In this document: positions 1 to 6,234 of the stretch, piece by piece
Layout: every line of letters begins with the position of its first letter
Numbering within the stretch: the stretch's first letter is position 1
Assembly: GCA_003520365.1 (NCBI GenBank)
Contig: DOUW01000450.1
Location: 1-7,909 of the forward strand
Source: Massilia sp.
GTDB lineage: Bacteria > Pseudomonadota > Gammaproteobacteria > Burkholderiales > Burkholderiaceae_D
Reading direction: 5' to 3'
DNA: 7,909 nt
Notes under the pieces: generated by a model
Database searches by the model: none
Told to the model about the DNA's origin: nothing
Seen by the model: only the letters and a program-made list of their open reading frames with translations
Translations under genes and position numbers: made by a program

Positions 1-202
1 GCTCGGTCAACCGGCCCGTTTCGGCGAAGGACTGGGGGCGCGCATCGGCGCCGCCCTGCGCCCGCTGATCCCGATGAACCTGCGGCCGATCGCGGCGGAG
101 CGCGTGGCCCAGGCGCTGCTGACCCTGGTCCCGAGCGCCGTCGGCAAGCACGTGCTGTTTTCCGGGGCCATGCAGCCCGGGATGGCCGAAGCATCGCCTT
201 GA
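1..202 (+). CDS. C-terminal fragment of a probable NAD(P)-binding epimerase/reductase-like protein
   Basis: The reading frame is open from base 2 to the TGA at 200-202, giving the last 66 residues of a protein whose start lies before the window. The visible part begins LGQPARFGEGLG and continues through a hydrophobic, arginine-rich stretch (ALRPLIPMNLRPI) to AAERVAQALLTLV. This resembles the C-terminal part of atypical short-chain dehydrogenase/NAD(P)H-binding proteins (the TIP30/HTATIP2-like and YbjT-like groups), in which a PSLLLG-type segment is followed by an arginine-proline stretch and a helix with an 'RVA.AL' pattern. The Rossmann nucleotide-binding motif would be in the missing N-terminal part, so cofactor binding cannot be seen here. 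The gene converges on the minus-strand gene ending at 247. The coding call is firm; the family call is from remembered pattern only. Confidence 0.55.
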   Translation, partial: LGQPARFGEGLGARIGAALRPLIPMNLRPIAAERVAQALLTLVPSAVGKHVLFSGAMQPGMAEASP

Positions 203-211
203 CAGGTAGCG

Positions 212-236
212 AGCCGTCGTCGCGACGGCTGGTTTT
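212..236 (+). terminator. Short intrinsic-type terminator after the partial plus-strand gene
   Basis: An 8-bp perfect stem, AGCCGTCG (212-219) with CGACGGCT (223-230), encloses a TCG triloop and is followed by GG and four T (233-236). It starts 10 bases after the stop codon at 200-202. The T-run is short, so termination may be partial. On the minus strand the same hairpin is not followed by T residues. Confidence 0.5.
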
Positions 237-246
237 CAGCGCCGGC

Positions 247-744
247 TCAGCGCCGCCGGCCAGAAAGGAAGGCGATGCGTTCCCGGTCGCGGATGGCGCC
301 GATGGCGGGAATCGGGTGACTGAAGCCCGATGCGCGCAAATCCTTCAAAGAACAGTGGAAGCCGGCATCCCACGCGACCCGGATCCGGTAATACAGCTCA
401 TGCTCGTCCCTGAATAACTCCGCGCGCCCGGCGTGCTCCTGTTCGTCCCAGCTCTCCTGCACGATGCCGGCGGCGACATAGCCCGCGCCGGTCATGCTCT
501 CGTATGCATAGATGACGTCACCTTTTTTCATCTGGCGCAGATGATCCGCATACGCATTGTGCATGTCCTGCTGCACGCCATCGCCGGGTGGGGTACCGGG
601 AACCGGTTTCGGAGTGAGGTAGGCATAGCCTTCCCTCAGCCAGAAGTGGATCGGATTGTCGACGACCGCGCTCGGATGATGGCGTTTATACCACTTGAGA
701 TCGGTGTTCACGAAAAAATGGGAGGAGCTGGTCGAGGTCGGCAT
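247..744 (-). CDS. Uncharacterised 165-residue protein with EVE/PUA-like character
   Basis: I do not recognise a named family. The protein is soluble, with no signal peptide or membrane segment. It starts MPTSTSSSHFFVNTDLKWYK and carries a W-K-Y/H-rich N-terminal segment (residues 10-36). The central region, residues 72-98, has the pattern MKKGDVIYAYES..GAGYVAAGIV. After it come YYRIRVAW (118-125) and a short helix-like LKDLRASG segment (133-140). The sequence 'KxGD followed by a hydrophobic strand, G-x-V-A-x-G-x-V, then a V-x-W strand' is reminiscent of EVE/PUA-like domains, which bind modified bases or RNA; this is inference. The start is taken as the ATG at 742-744, because an upstream in-frame TTG at 793-795 lies inside the -35 element of a good promoter. 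No clear Shine-Dalgarno sequence precedes the ATG (AAAAGACACC). The gene lies 87 bp downstream of psd on the same strand but seems to have its own promoter. Confidence 0.75.
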   Translation of the reverse strand: MPTSTSSSHFFVNTDLKWYKRHHPSAVVDNPIHFWLREGYAYLTPKPVPGTPPGDGVQQDMHNAYADHLRQMKKGDVIYAYESMTGAGYVAAGIVQESWDEQEHAGRAELFRDEHELYYRIRVAWDAGFHCSLKDLRASGFSHPIPAIGAIRDRERIAFLSGRRR

Positions 745-771
745 GGTGTCTTTTAGGATGGACTGTGAAAG

Positions 772-800
772 ATTATGCGTCGTGCCGCTCGGCAATTCAA
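772..800 (-). promoter_or_regulatory. Sigma-70-type promoter for the EVE-like gene
   Basis: Read on the minus strand, TTGAAT (800-795) matches the -35 consensus at four of six positions. After exactly 17 bases comes CATAAT (777-772), matching the -10 consensus at five of six. Transcription would begin near 765, leaving a leader of about 20 bases before the ATG at 744. The -35 element covers the alternative upstream TTG start, so it supports the downstream ATG. Confidence 0.55.
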
Positions 801-831
801 TGGCGCTGACGCCCTGGCCGCGGCCTGTTCG

Positions 832-1692
832 TCAGGCAGCGGGCGCCGGCCGGTTCCCCATCAACTCGCCCAGGCGCACCGAACGCTCCGGCGCCCACTG
901 CTCGTTGAAGCGGATGGTGTTTTCCTTGAACAGCATCACGACCGTCGAGCCGAGCAGGAAGCGGCCCATCTCTTCGCCTTTCTTCAGCACCACCGGCTGG
1001 GTGTCGTAGGTCCAGTCGCAGATGCGCGCCATGCGCGGCGGATTGACCACGCCATGCCAGGCGGTGGCCATGCTGCCGACGATGGTGGCGCCCACCAGCA
1101 CCATGACGAAGGTGCCGAATTCCTCGGACTCGAACACGCACACCACGCGCTCGTTGCGCGCGAACAGGCCGGGCACGCCGCGTGCCGTGGTCGGGTTCAC
1201 CGAGAACAGGGCGCCGGGGACGTAGATCATGCGCGTCAGGCGGCCGTCGCAGGGCATGTGGATGCGGTGGTAGTCCTTCGGGCTCAGGTAGAGATTCGCG
1301 AAGCTGCCGTGCTGGAAGTGCGAGGCCAGCTGGGCGTCGCCGCCGACCAGTTCGGCGGTGGTGAACTTGTGGCCCTTGGCCTGCAGGATGCGGTGGTCGT
1401 CGATCGCGCCGAACTGGCTGATCGCGCCGTCGACCGGGCAGACGAAGTCCGCTTGCGCCAGCGGACGCACGCCATCCTTCAGCGGCCGGGTGAAGAATTC
1501 GTTGAAGCTGGCGTAGCTGGCGATGTCGGGATTGGCCGCCTCGGCCATGTCGACGCCATACTTGCCGACGAACCAGCGGATCAGGCGGGTCGTCATTGCG
1601 CCGCCTCTGGCGCCGGCGACGCGTCCGGCAAACGAGGTCAGCGCCTGCTTCGGCAGGACGTATTGTGGCAGTACTTTAAAGCGGTCGGACAC
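832..1692 (-). CDS. psd: Phosphatidylserine decarboxylase proenzyme
   Basis: This enzyme decarboxylates phosphatidylserine to phosphatidylethanolamine at the inner membrane, the last step of the main bacterial route to that lipid. The 286-residue product holds the family hallmarks: PVDG with Asp88, YHRIHMP with His142 and His145, and the self-cleavage motif LGST at 247-250. Cleavage would fall between Gly248 and Ser249, turning Ser249 into the pyruvoyl cofactor and giving a beta chain of about 248 and an alpha chain of about 38 residues. Asp88, His145 and Ser249 correspond to the Asp-His-Ser triad known from E. coli Psd (Asp90, His147, Ser254). The protein is shorter than E. coli Psd (322 residues), mainly at the ends. 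The start is a GTG at 1690-1692, giving MSDRFKVLPQ; no strong Shine-Dalgarno sequence precedes it. A perfect TATAAT lies just upstream on this strand. The gene is divergent from the TonB-dependent receptor gene. Confidence 0.96.
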   Translation of the reverse strand: MSDRFKVLPQYVLPKQALTSFAGRVAGARGGAMTTRLIRWFVGKYGVDMAEAANPDIASYASFNEFFTRPLKDGVRPLAQADFVCPVDGAISQFGAIDDHRILQAKGHKFTTAELVGGDAQLASHFQHGSFANLYLSPKDYHRIHMPCDGRLTRMIYVPGALFSVNPTTARGVPGLFARNERVVCVFESEEFGTFVMVLVGATIVGSMATAWHGVVNPPRMARICDWTYDTQPVVLKKGEEMGRFLLGSTVVMLFKENTIRFNEQWAPERSVRLGELMGNRPAPAA

Positions 1693-1723
1693 GGTTCGAG
1701 GCCCCAGACAATAAGGATTGCGA

Positions 1724-1729
1724 ATTATA
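1724..1729 (-). promoter_or_regulatory. Perfect -10 box (TATAAT) upstream of psd
   Basis: The minus strand reads TATAAT from 1729 to 1724, within an AT-rich patch (1721-1734). Transcription would begin near 1717, giving a leader of about 25 bases before the psd GTG. The hexamer 17 bases further upstream (TATGCA, 1752-1747) matches the -35 consensus at only three of six positions and coincides with a copy of the TGCATATC repeat, so the promoter may depend on an activator or be controlled by a protein binding there. Confidence 0.45.
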
Positions 1730-1746
1730 AATAAGGGACGCGCCGG

Positions 1747-1924
1747 TGCATATCATTGTTTTATGCAGCGGCCGTGGCTGCCCAGTGTAGCGCATCGGCC
1801 CGTTAGCGGGCGTCCGCTGCTTGTCGGGCCGGGCATGCATATCAAAAAAATATTCTCCATGGCAACGCAAATGGCCAAAACTGAACGACAATACGCGCTT
1901 CCTTCATTGTCTGTACGATATGCA
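1747..1924. repeat. Three copies of the octamer TGCATATC in the psd/receptor divergent region
   Basis: TGCATATC occurs on the plus strand at 1747-1754 and 1836-1843 (both extended to TGCATATCA), and on the minus strand at 1924-1917, where it covers the ATG of the receptor gene. A fourth, degenerate minus-strand copy (TGCATAA, 1767-1761) pairs with the first to make an inverted repeat, TGCATA (1747-1752) and TATGCA (1762-1767), nine bases apart. The first copy falls at the -35 position of psd. The spacing and the half-site symmetry look operator-like, but no known regulator is recognised; the pair at 1748-1766 matches a Fur box poorly. Confidence 0.45.
1765..1818 (+). other. Hairpin-forming stretch upstream of the receptor gene
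   Basis: Three short stems are visible: GCAGC (1765-1769) with GCTGC (1777-1781); GCCCG (1798-1802) with CGGGC (1807-1811), loop TTAG; and AGCGG (1805-1809) with CCGCT (1814-1818), loop GCGT. The last two share bases 1805-1811 and cannot form together. No T-run follows. Whether this lies in the receptor transcript is unknown, because no convincing plus-strand promoter could be placed. This part of the region is GC-rich, so chance pairing is possible. Confidence 0.3.
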
Positions 1925-4127
1925 CCCCGCTTTTTCCCCGATCCGCCTGACGCTGCTGGCCGCGGCACTCGCTTCCACCTTTCCGCTGCACGCCCAGGAA
2001 ACCCCGCAACCAGGCACCACCAAGGCTGAACATGCCACGCCCGCGCCCGCGCAGAAGATGCAGACGGTCGAGGTCAAGGGCAGCGCCGAGGCCTACGACC
2101 CGCGCCGCGACGACACGGCGACCAAGATCGTGGTCAGCCAGGAAGAGATCGTCAAGTACGGCGACACCAGCGTGACCGACGTGCTCAAGCGCGTGCCCGG
2201 CATCACCGTCAACAGCAGCAACGGCCGCGGCGGCGAGATCCGCATGCGCGGCCTGGGCGCCGGCTACACCCAGATCCTGATCAACGGCGAACGCGCGCCG
2301 GCCGGCTTCTCGATCGACCAGCTCGCGCCCGACGTGATCGAGCGCATCGAGGTGCTGCGCGCGGCCAGCGCCGAGTTCTCGACCCAGTCGGTGGCCGGCA
2401 CCATCAACATCGTGCTCAAGCGAGCGGTCCGCAGCGCCCAGCGCGAACTGAAGGTCGGCATGCGCCGCTCCAGCAGCGGCGCGCGCGGGCCGAACCTGAA
2501 CCTGCAGCTGTCCGACAAGCTGGGGAAGATGTCGTATTCGATCTCGGGCGCCGCTGCCCACGAAAGCTTCGGGCGCACGGCCACCGTCACCGAGGACGCG
2601 TTTGCCGACAGCGGCCTGCAGACCCAGGCGCGCAGCACGGTCGGCGTCGAGGACGGCTCCTTCACCTACGCCAACCTGGCGCCGCGCCTGAACTGGAACC
2701 TGGAGAACGGCGACACCCTCACGTCCCAGACCTTCCTCAATGCCGGCAAGTTCAGGACGCGCACGGACGAAGCCGCGCGCACCGCCATCGGCGCGCCGGC
2801 GCCGTATCCGAACCTGAACCTGGCGAACGAGTCGAAGAACAGCTACTTCCGCACCGAGTTGAACTGGGTGCACAAGATGGCCGACGGCGCCAAGCTCGAC
2901 ACCAAGCTGGGCGTGCAGCGCGGCGAGAGCGACAACGAGCAGCGCCGCGCCACGCCCGCCGGCGCGCTGCGCCCGCTGGATAACCTCGTCGCCTCGAACA
3001 GCGAGGACCGCGGCGTGACCAGCACCGGTAAATTTTCGAAGACGATGTTCGAAGGCCATGCACTGGGCATGGGCTGGGACGGCGGCTACAACACGCGCGA
3101 GGACGAACGCGTCGAGCTGGAAGCCGGCCGCCTGGTGTTGCCAGGCCTGCCGGAGGGCGAACAGTTCGAGGCCCAGGTCGCGCGCCTGGCGCTGTATGCG
3201 CAGGACGAGTGGAGCCTCAGCCCGCGCCTGTCGGTCTATCTCGGCGCGCGCTGGGAGGGCATCCGCACCCGCACCTCGGGCAATACCTTCGACACCGGCC
3301 GCTCGCGCTCGAGCGTCTGGAGCCCGGTGCTGCAAACCCTGTGGAAGATCCCTGAGACCAAGGGCGACCAGGTGCGCTTTGCCGTCACCCGTACCTTCAA
3401 GGCGCCGAACGTGTCGAGCCTGATCCCGCGCCGCCAGACCTCGGTCGACAACCGCTCGACCGATCCCGACTACCAGGGCAATCCGGACCTGCAGCCGGAA
3501 CTGGCGCTGGGCTTCGACCTCTCGTACGAGCACTACTGGGCGGAAGGCGCGCTGCTGTCGGCCAGCGTCTCCTCGCGCCGCATCGACGGCTATACCCGCA
3601 ACCTGGTCGACTTCGACGGCGCGCGCTGGGTCGCGATGCCGATGAACGCCGGTCGCGCCGAGACGCGCGGGCTGGAGCTGGAAGCGAAATTCCCGCTGAA
3701 GGCGGTCATGGAAGGCGCGCCGGCGATCGACCTGCGCGCCAGCCTGAGCCGCAACTGGTCGGAGGTGGACGGCGTGCCCGGACCGGACAACCGCCTGGAC
3801 GGCCAGACGCCGCTGTCGGCCAACCTCGGCGCCGACTACAAGAAGGGCAGCTTCAGCACCGGCGCCAGCTTCGCCTACAAGCAGGGCGGGCAGGTCCGCC
3901 TGTCCGAGCGCCAGACCTCCTATATCGAGGCGCGGCGCGACCTGGAAGCCTATGTGCTCTACAAGTTCACGCCCAAGCTGCAGCTGCGCGTGGCGGGCCA
4001 GAACCTGCTGGACCAGGACTTCACGCACCGCAGCAGCTATCTCGAGGATGGGCGCGGGCTGGTGGTGCGGCGTGGGGTGTATCCGGTCGGGGTGTCGCTG
4101 CGGGCGACGGTCGAGGCGAAGTTCTGA
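1920..4127 (+). CDS. TonB-dependent outer-membrane receptor, substrate unknown
   Basis: The 735-residue product is a typical TonB-dependent receptor that would import a scarce ligand, such as a siderophore or other large nutrient, across the outer membrane using the TonB-ExbB-ExbD system. Starting from the ATG at 1920, residues 1-25 form a signal peptide (Arg9, hydrophobic LTLLAAALA, cleavage near HAQ). QTVEV at 48-52 is a TonB-box candidate. The plug spans about 62-168 and holds the usual DVLKRVPGI, RMRGLG, ILINGERAP and VAGTINIVLKR signatures. The rest is the 22-strand barrel, with NPDLQPE, RGLELEAKF and the terminal QNLLDQDF region, ending in Phe as outer-membrane proteins usually do. No cysteine is present. 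An in-frame TTG at 1821 would put 33 polar residues before the signal peptide, so the ATG is preferred, although it has no clear Shine-Dalgarno sequence. No TonB, siderophore or regulator gene is adjacent, so the ligand cannot be assigned. Confidence 0.93.
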   Translation: MHPAFSPIRLTLLAAALASTFPLHAQETPQPGTTKAEHATPAPAQKMQTVEVKGSAEAYDPRRDDTATKIVVSQEEIVKYGDTSVTDVLKRVPGITVNSSNGRGGEIRMRGLGAGYTQILINGERAPAGFSIDQLAPDVIERIEVLRAASAEFSTQSVAGTINIVLKRAVRSAQRELKVGMRRSSSGARGPNLNLQLSDKLGKMSYSISGAAAHESFGRTATVTEDAFADSGLQTQARSTVGVEDGSFTYANLAPRLNWNLENGDTLTSQTFLNAGKFRTRTDEAARTAIGAPAPYPNLNLANESKNSYFRTELNWVHKMADGAKLDTKLGVQRGESDNEQRRATPAGALRPLDNLVASNSEDRGVTSTGKFSKTMFEGHALGMGWDGGYNTREDERVELEAGRLVLPGLPEGEQFEAQVARLALYAQDEWSLSPRLSVYLGARWEGIRTRTSGNTFDTGRSRSSVWSPVLQTLWKIPETKGDQVRFAVTRTFKAPNVSSLIPRRQTSVDNRSTDPDYQGNPDLQPELALGFDLSYEHYWAEGALLSASVSSRRIDGYTRNLVDFDGARWVAMPMNAGRAETRGLELEAKFPLKAVMEGAPAIDLRASLSRNWSEVDGVPGPDNRLDGQTPLSANLGADYKKGSFSTGASFAYKQGGQVRLSERQTSYIEARRDLEAYVLYKFTPKLQLRVAGQNLLDQDFTHRSSYLEDGRGLVVRRGVYPVGVSLRATVEAKF

Positions 4128-4134
4128 TCGCAGG

Positions 4135-4190
4135 CGGGCGCCGTGCGCGCGGGCCAGGGTGTATCTGGCTGAACGCGCAAAAGGCGCCCG
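4135..4190. terminator. Long interrupted hairpin after the receptor gene, possible terminator
   Basis: Three nested stems lie on one axis: CGGGCGCC (4135-4142) with GGCGCCCG (4183-4190), TGCGCG (4144-4149) with CGCGCA (4174-4179), and GCCAG (4153-4157) with CTGGC (4165-4169), closing a seven-base loop. The structure begins eight bases after the receptor stop codon. It lacks a following T-run on the plus strand, so it may act as a factor-dependent terminator or a 3'-end stabiliser rather than a classical intrinsic terminator. Confidence 0.45.
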
Positions 4191-4194
4191 TCCA

Positions 4195-4208
4195 CTCTGC
4201 ATGCAGAG
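4195..4208. repeat. Perfect 14-bp palindrome CTCTGCATGCAGAG
   Basis: The sequence equals its own reverse complement over all 14 bases and has no spacer, so a hairpin would be strained; a site for a symmetric DNA-binding dimer is as likely as an RNA structure. It lies midway between the two convergent genes, just after the long hairpin. Confidence 0.4.
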
Positions 4209-4235
4209 CCAAAACGGCTTGAATTCAGTCAGACA

Positions 4236-4271
4236 GACCCTGGGTGCGGGCGGCCGCGCCGCCCCTGGGTC
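4236..4271 (-). terminator. GC-rich hairpin after mhpC, possible terminator of the mhp operon
   Basis: The inner stem GGGCGGC (4248-4254) with GCCGCCC (4258-4264) has a three-base loop and is flanked by an outer GACCC (4236-4240) with GGGTC (4267-4271). It begins about 20 bases after the mhpC stop codon in the direction of transcription. The following minus-strand sequence (TGTCTGACTG) has only scattered T residues, so termination strength is uncertain. Confidence 0.4.
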
Positions 4272-4292
4272 GGGCGACGGGCCGGGGTTTCT

Positions 4293-5162
4293 TCAGTGGG
4301 CAAGAAAGTCCAGGACCATGCGATTGAATGCATCGGCATGTTCCCACTGTACCCAGTGGCCGCAACGGTTGAAGACGTGCAGCTGTGCGTTCGGGATTCC
4401 CGCGATCAGCTTGAGGCCGGTGTCCATGGCCACGAAGCGGTCGTCGCGGCCCCAGACCACCAGCGTCTGCGCGGCGATCTCGCCCAGGCGCGGCCCGTAA
4501 TCGGTGAACTGTTTCGGATTGGCCGCGAGGCTCTTCAGGAAGCTCTCCAGGTGGTCGCGCCGCGCCAGGATGTTGGCCAGGCGCTGCTCCATCAGTGCGT
4601 CGGTGATCGCGGCGGCATCGTACACGAAGACGTTCATCAGGCGCTTCAGGTTCTCGATGGTCGGTTCGCGATAGACGCCGTTGAGCAGCTTGATGCCCTC
4701 GGTCGGCATCGGCGCATACAGGCTCGGTCCGCCGGTGCCGCCGCCCATCAGGATCAGCTTGCCGATGCGCTCCGGATTGGCCAGCGTGAACGCCACCGCA
4801 CTATGCCCGCCCATCGAATTGCCGACGATGTGCACCCGGTCGATCGCCAGCGCATCGATCAATGCCTTCAGGATGGCCGCGTTCAGCTCCGAGCGCGATC
4901 CGGTGTTGACGATCGTGTCGCTCTTGCCCCAGCCCGGGCAATCCATCAGGATCACGCGGTAGCCAGCGGCGACCAGCGGTTCGATGTTGCGGTGGAAGTT
5001 CGCCCAGCCGGTCGCGCCGGGGCCGGAGCCGTGCAGCATCACGACCGTTTCCGCGCCGCTGCCGACGTCGTTGTAGTGGATGTTCAGGTCCAGTTCGCCG
5101 TGTCTGATCCGTACGAACCTGCTCGTCGCTGCTTCGTCCAGCGTGGATGCGTTGTTGGTCAT
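4293..5162 (-). CDS. mhpC: 2-hydroxy-6-oxononadienedioate hydrolase (meta-cleavage product hydrolase)
   Basis: This alpha/beta-hydrolase cleaves the C-C bond of the ring-fission product of 2,3-dihydroxyphenylpropionate, giving 2-hydroxypenta-2,4-dienoate and succinate (fumarate from the cinnamate analogue). The 289-residue product has [10 protein letters not shown] at 44-53 (oxyanion region), the nucleophile elbow GNSMGG with Ser116, WGRDDRF with Asp241 as the triad acid, and CGHW with His269. The stretches CPGWGKSD (75-82) and MPTEGIK (152-158) are characteristic of MhpC, and the length matches E. coli MhpC closely. A nearby specificity such as that of BphD or another hydrolase of the group cannot be fully excluded, but the match to MhpC is the better one. 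The ATG at 5160-5162 has a strong Shine-Dalgarno sequence, AAAGGAG (5176-5170), seven bases upstream. It is the last gene of the mhpD-F-E-C run, 19 bp after mhpE, and converges on the receptor gene. Confidence 0.93.
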   Translation of the reverse strand: MTNNASTLDEAATSRFVRIRHGELDLNIHYNDVGSGAETVVMLHGSGPGATGWANFHRNIEPLVAAGYRVILMDCPGWGKSDTIVNTGSRSELNAAILKALIDALAIDRVHIVGNSMGGHSAVAFTLANPERIGKLILMGGGTGGPSLYAPMPTEGIKLLNGVYREPTIENLKRLMNVFVYDAAAITDALMEQRLANILARRDHLESFLKSLAANPKQFTDYGPRLGEIAAQTLVVWGRDDRFVAMDTGLKLIAGIPNAQLHVFNRCGHWVQWEHADAFNRMVLDFLAH

Positions 5163-5181
5163 CTCGTGTCTCCTTTGCTTG

Positions 5182-6219
5182 TCAATGGTTCTGCTGTGCC
5201 GCGCCGCGCTTGAGCATGTCGAGCGCGACGTCGACGATCATGTCTTCCTGCCCGCCGACCATGCGGCGCTTGCCCAGTTCGACCAGGATGTCGAAGGCCG
5301 GCAGGCCGTACTTCTGCGCCGCGCTTTCCGAGTGGCGCAGGAAGCTGCTGTAGACGCCGGCATAACCGAGGGCCAGGGTTTCGCGGTCCACGCGCACCGG
5401 ACGCTCCTGCATGGGGCGTACGATGTCTTCGGCGGCGTCGATCAGCTTCCTGACGTCGCAGCCGTGGTTCAGTCCCATGCGGTCGACGGCCGCGATGAAC
5501 ACTTCGAGCGGCGCATTGCCCGCGCCCGCGCCCATGCCGGTCAGGCTGGCGTCGATGCGGTCGCAGCCGTGTTCCAGCGCCACGATCGAGTTGGCCACGC
5601 CCAGCGACAGGTTGTGGTGGGCGTGCATGCCGGTCTGCGTTTGCGGCTCGAGCACGTCCTTGAGCGCCTTGAAGCGGTCGGCGATGTCGTACATGTTCAT
5701 CGCGCCGCCCGAGTCCACCACGTAGATGGTCGTGGCGCCGTAGCTTTCCATCTTCTTCGCTTCCTGGGCCAGCTGCTGCGGCGTGGTCATGTGGCTCATC
5801 ATGAGGAAGCCCACCGTGTCCATGCCCAGTTCGCGGGCATATTCGATGTGCTGGCGCGAGATGTCGGCTTCGGTGCAGTGGGTTGCCACGCGCACGATGC
5901 GCGCGCCGGCATCATGGGCGTTCTTCAGGTCGTGGATGGTGCCGATGCCCGGCAACAGCAGCGTGGCCACTTTCGCGTGCTTTACGACGCCGGCGACCGC
6001 CGCGATCCACTCCAGGTCCGTGTGGGCGCCGAAGCCGTAGTTGAAACTCGCGCCCTGCAGGCCGTCGCCGTGGGCGACTTCGATGGAATCGACCTTCGCT
6101 GCGTCGAGCGCCTTTGCGATCGCGACGGCCTGCTCCAGGCTGTACTGGTGGCGCACCGCGTGCATGCCGTCGCGCAGGGTGACGTCGGAGACATAGATTT
6201 TCCGGGTCTTGTCGAACAT
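5182..6219 (-). CDS. mhpE: 4-hydroxy-2-oxovalerate aldolase
   Basis: This class II, divalent-metal aldolase splits 4-hydroxy-2-oxovalerate into pyruvate and acetaldehyde, passing the acetaldehyde to its partner MhpF. From the chosen start the protein has 345 residues. It shows the DRE-TIM signature TLRDGMHA with Arg16, Asp17 and His20, the metal-binding MHAHHN with His199 and His201, the aldolase segment VVDSGGAMN (167-175), and [10 protein letters not shown] (230-239) before the C-terminal domain that contacts the dehydrogenase. These residue numbers coincide with those published for BphI (Arg16, Asp17, His20, His199, His201), which supports the second ATG (6217-6219) over the first (6223-6225). 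The Shine-Dalgarno sequence GGAAGGA points the same way: it abuts the first ATG but is six bases from the second. The gene starts 15 bp after mhpF, in the same transcript. Confidence 0.95.
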   Translation of the reverse strand: MFDKTRKIYVSDVTLRDGMHAVRHQYSLEQAVAIAKALDAAKVDSIEVAHGDGLQGASFNYGFGAHTDLEWIAAVAGVVKHAKVATLLLPGIGTIHDLKNAHDAGARIVRVATHCTEADISRQHIEYARELGMDTVGFLMMSHMTTPQQLAQEAKKMESYGATTIYVVDSGGAMNMYDIADRFKALKDVLEPQTQTGMHAHHNLSLGVANSIVALEHGCDRIDASLTGMGAGAGNAPLEVFIAAVDRMGLNHGCDVRKLIDAAEDIVRPMQERPVRVDRETLALGYAGVYSSFLRHSESAAQKYGLPAFDILVELGKRRMVGGQEDMIVDVALDMLKRGAAQQNH

Positions 6220-6225
6220 GTGCAT

Positions 6226-6232
6226 TCCTTCC
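6226..6232 (-). promoter_or_regulatory. Ribosome binding site deciding the mhpE start
   Basis: The minus strand reads GGAAGGA from 6232 to 6226, directly touching an ATG at 6225-6223 and lying six bases before a second ATG at 6219-6217. A ribosome cannot easily use the first with zero spacing, so translation most likely begins at the second. Confidence 0.7.
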
Positions 6233-6234
6233 GC

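Noticed and set aside
775..1734. A 319-codon plus-strand frame opposite psd
   Set aside because: It is the antisense shadow of psd: His/Ala/Arg/Val-rich, no motif, no ribosome site, while psd has all catalytic residues.
1748..1766. A possible Fur box in the receptor upstream region
   Set aside because: Compared base by base with the classical 19-bp Fur consensus, only about 8 of 19 positions match, and other AT-rich segments nearby (1841-1857) are no better.
1693..1919. A possible cobalamin or other riboswitch ahead of the receptor
   Set aside because: The conserved boxes of a cobalamin riboswitch are not visible, and the region is short for one.
1859..2029. A possible small upstream frame starting ATGGCAACG and overlapping the receptor start
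   Set aside because: It has no ribosome binding site and no recognisable leader-peptide features, and it overlaps the receptor's signal-peptide codons.
1842..4202. A 786-codon open frame on the minus strand opposite the receptor gene
   Set aside because: It mirrors the receptor codons in a high-GC genome where stop codons are rare on the opposite strand. Its translation is rich in Arg, Ala, Gly and Val with no domain, and the receptor is clearly the real gene.
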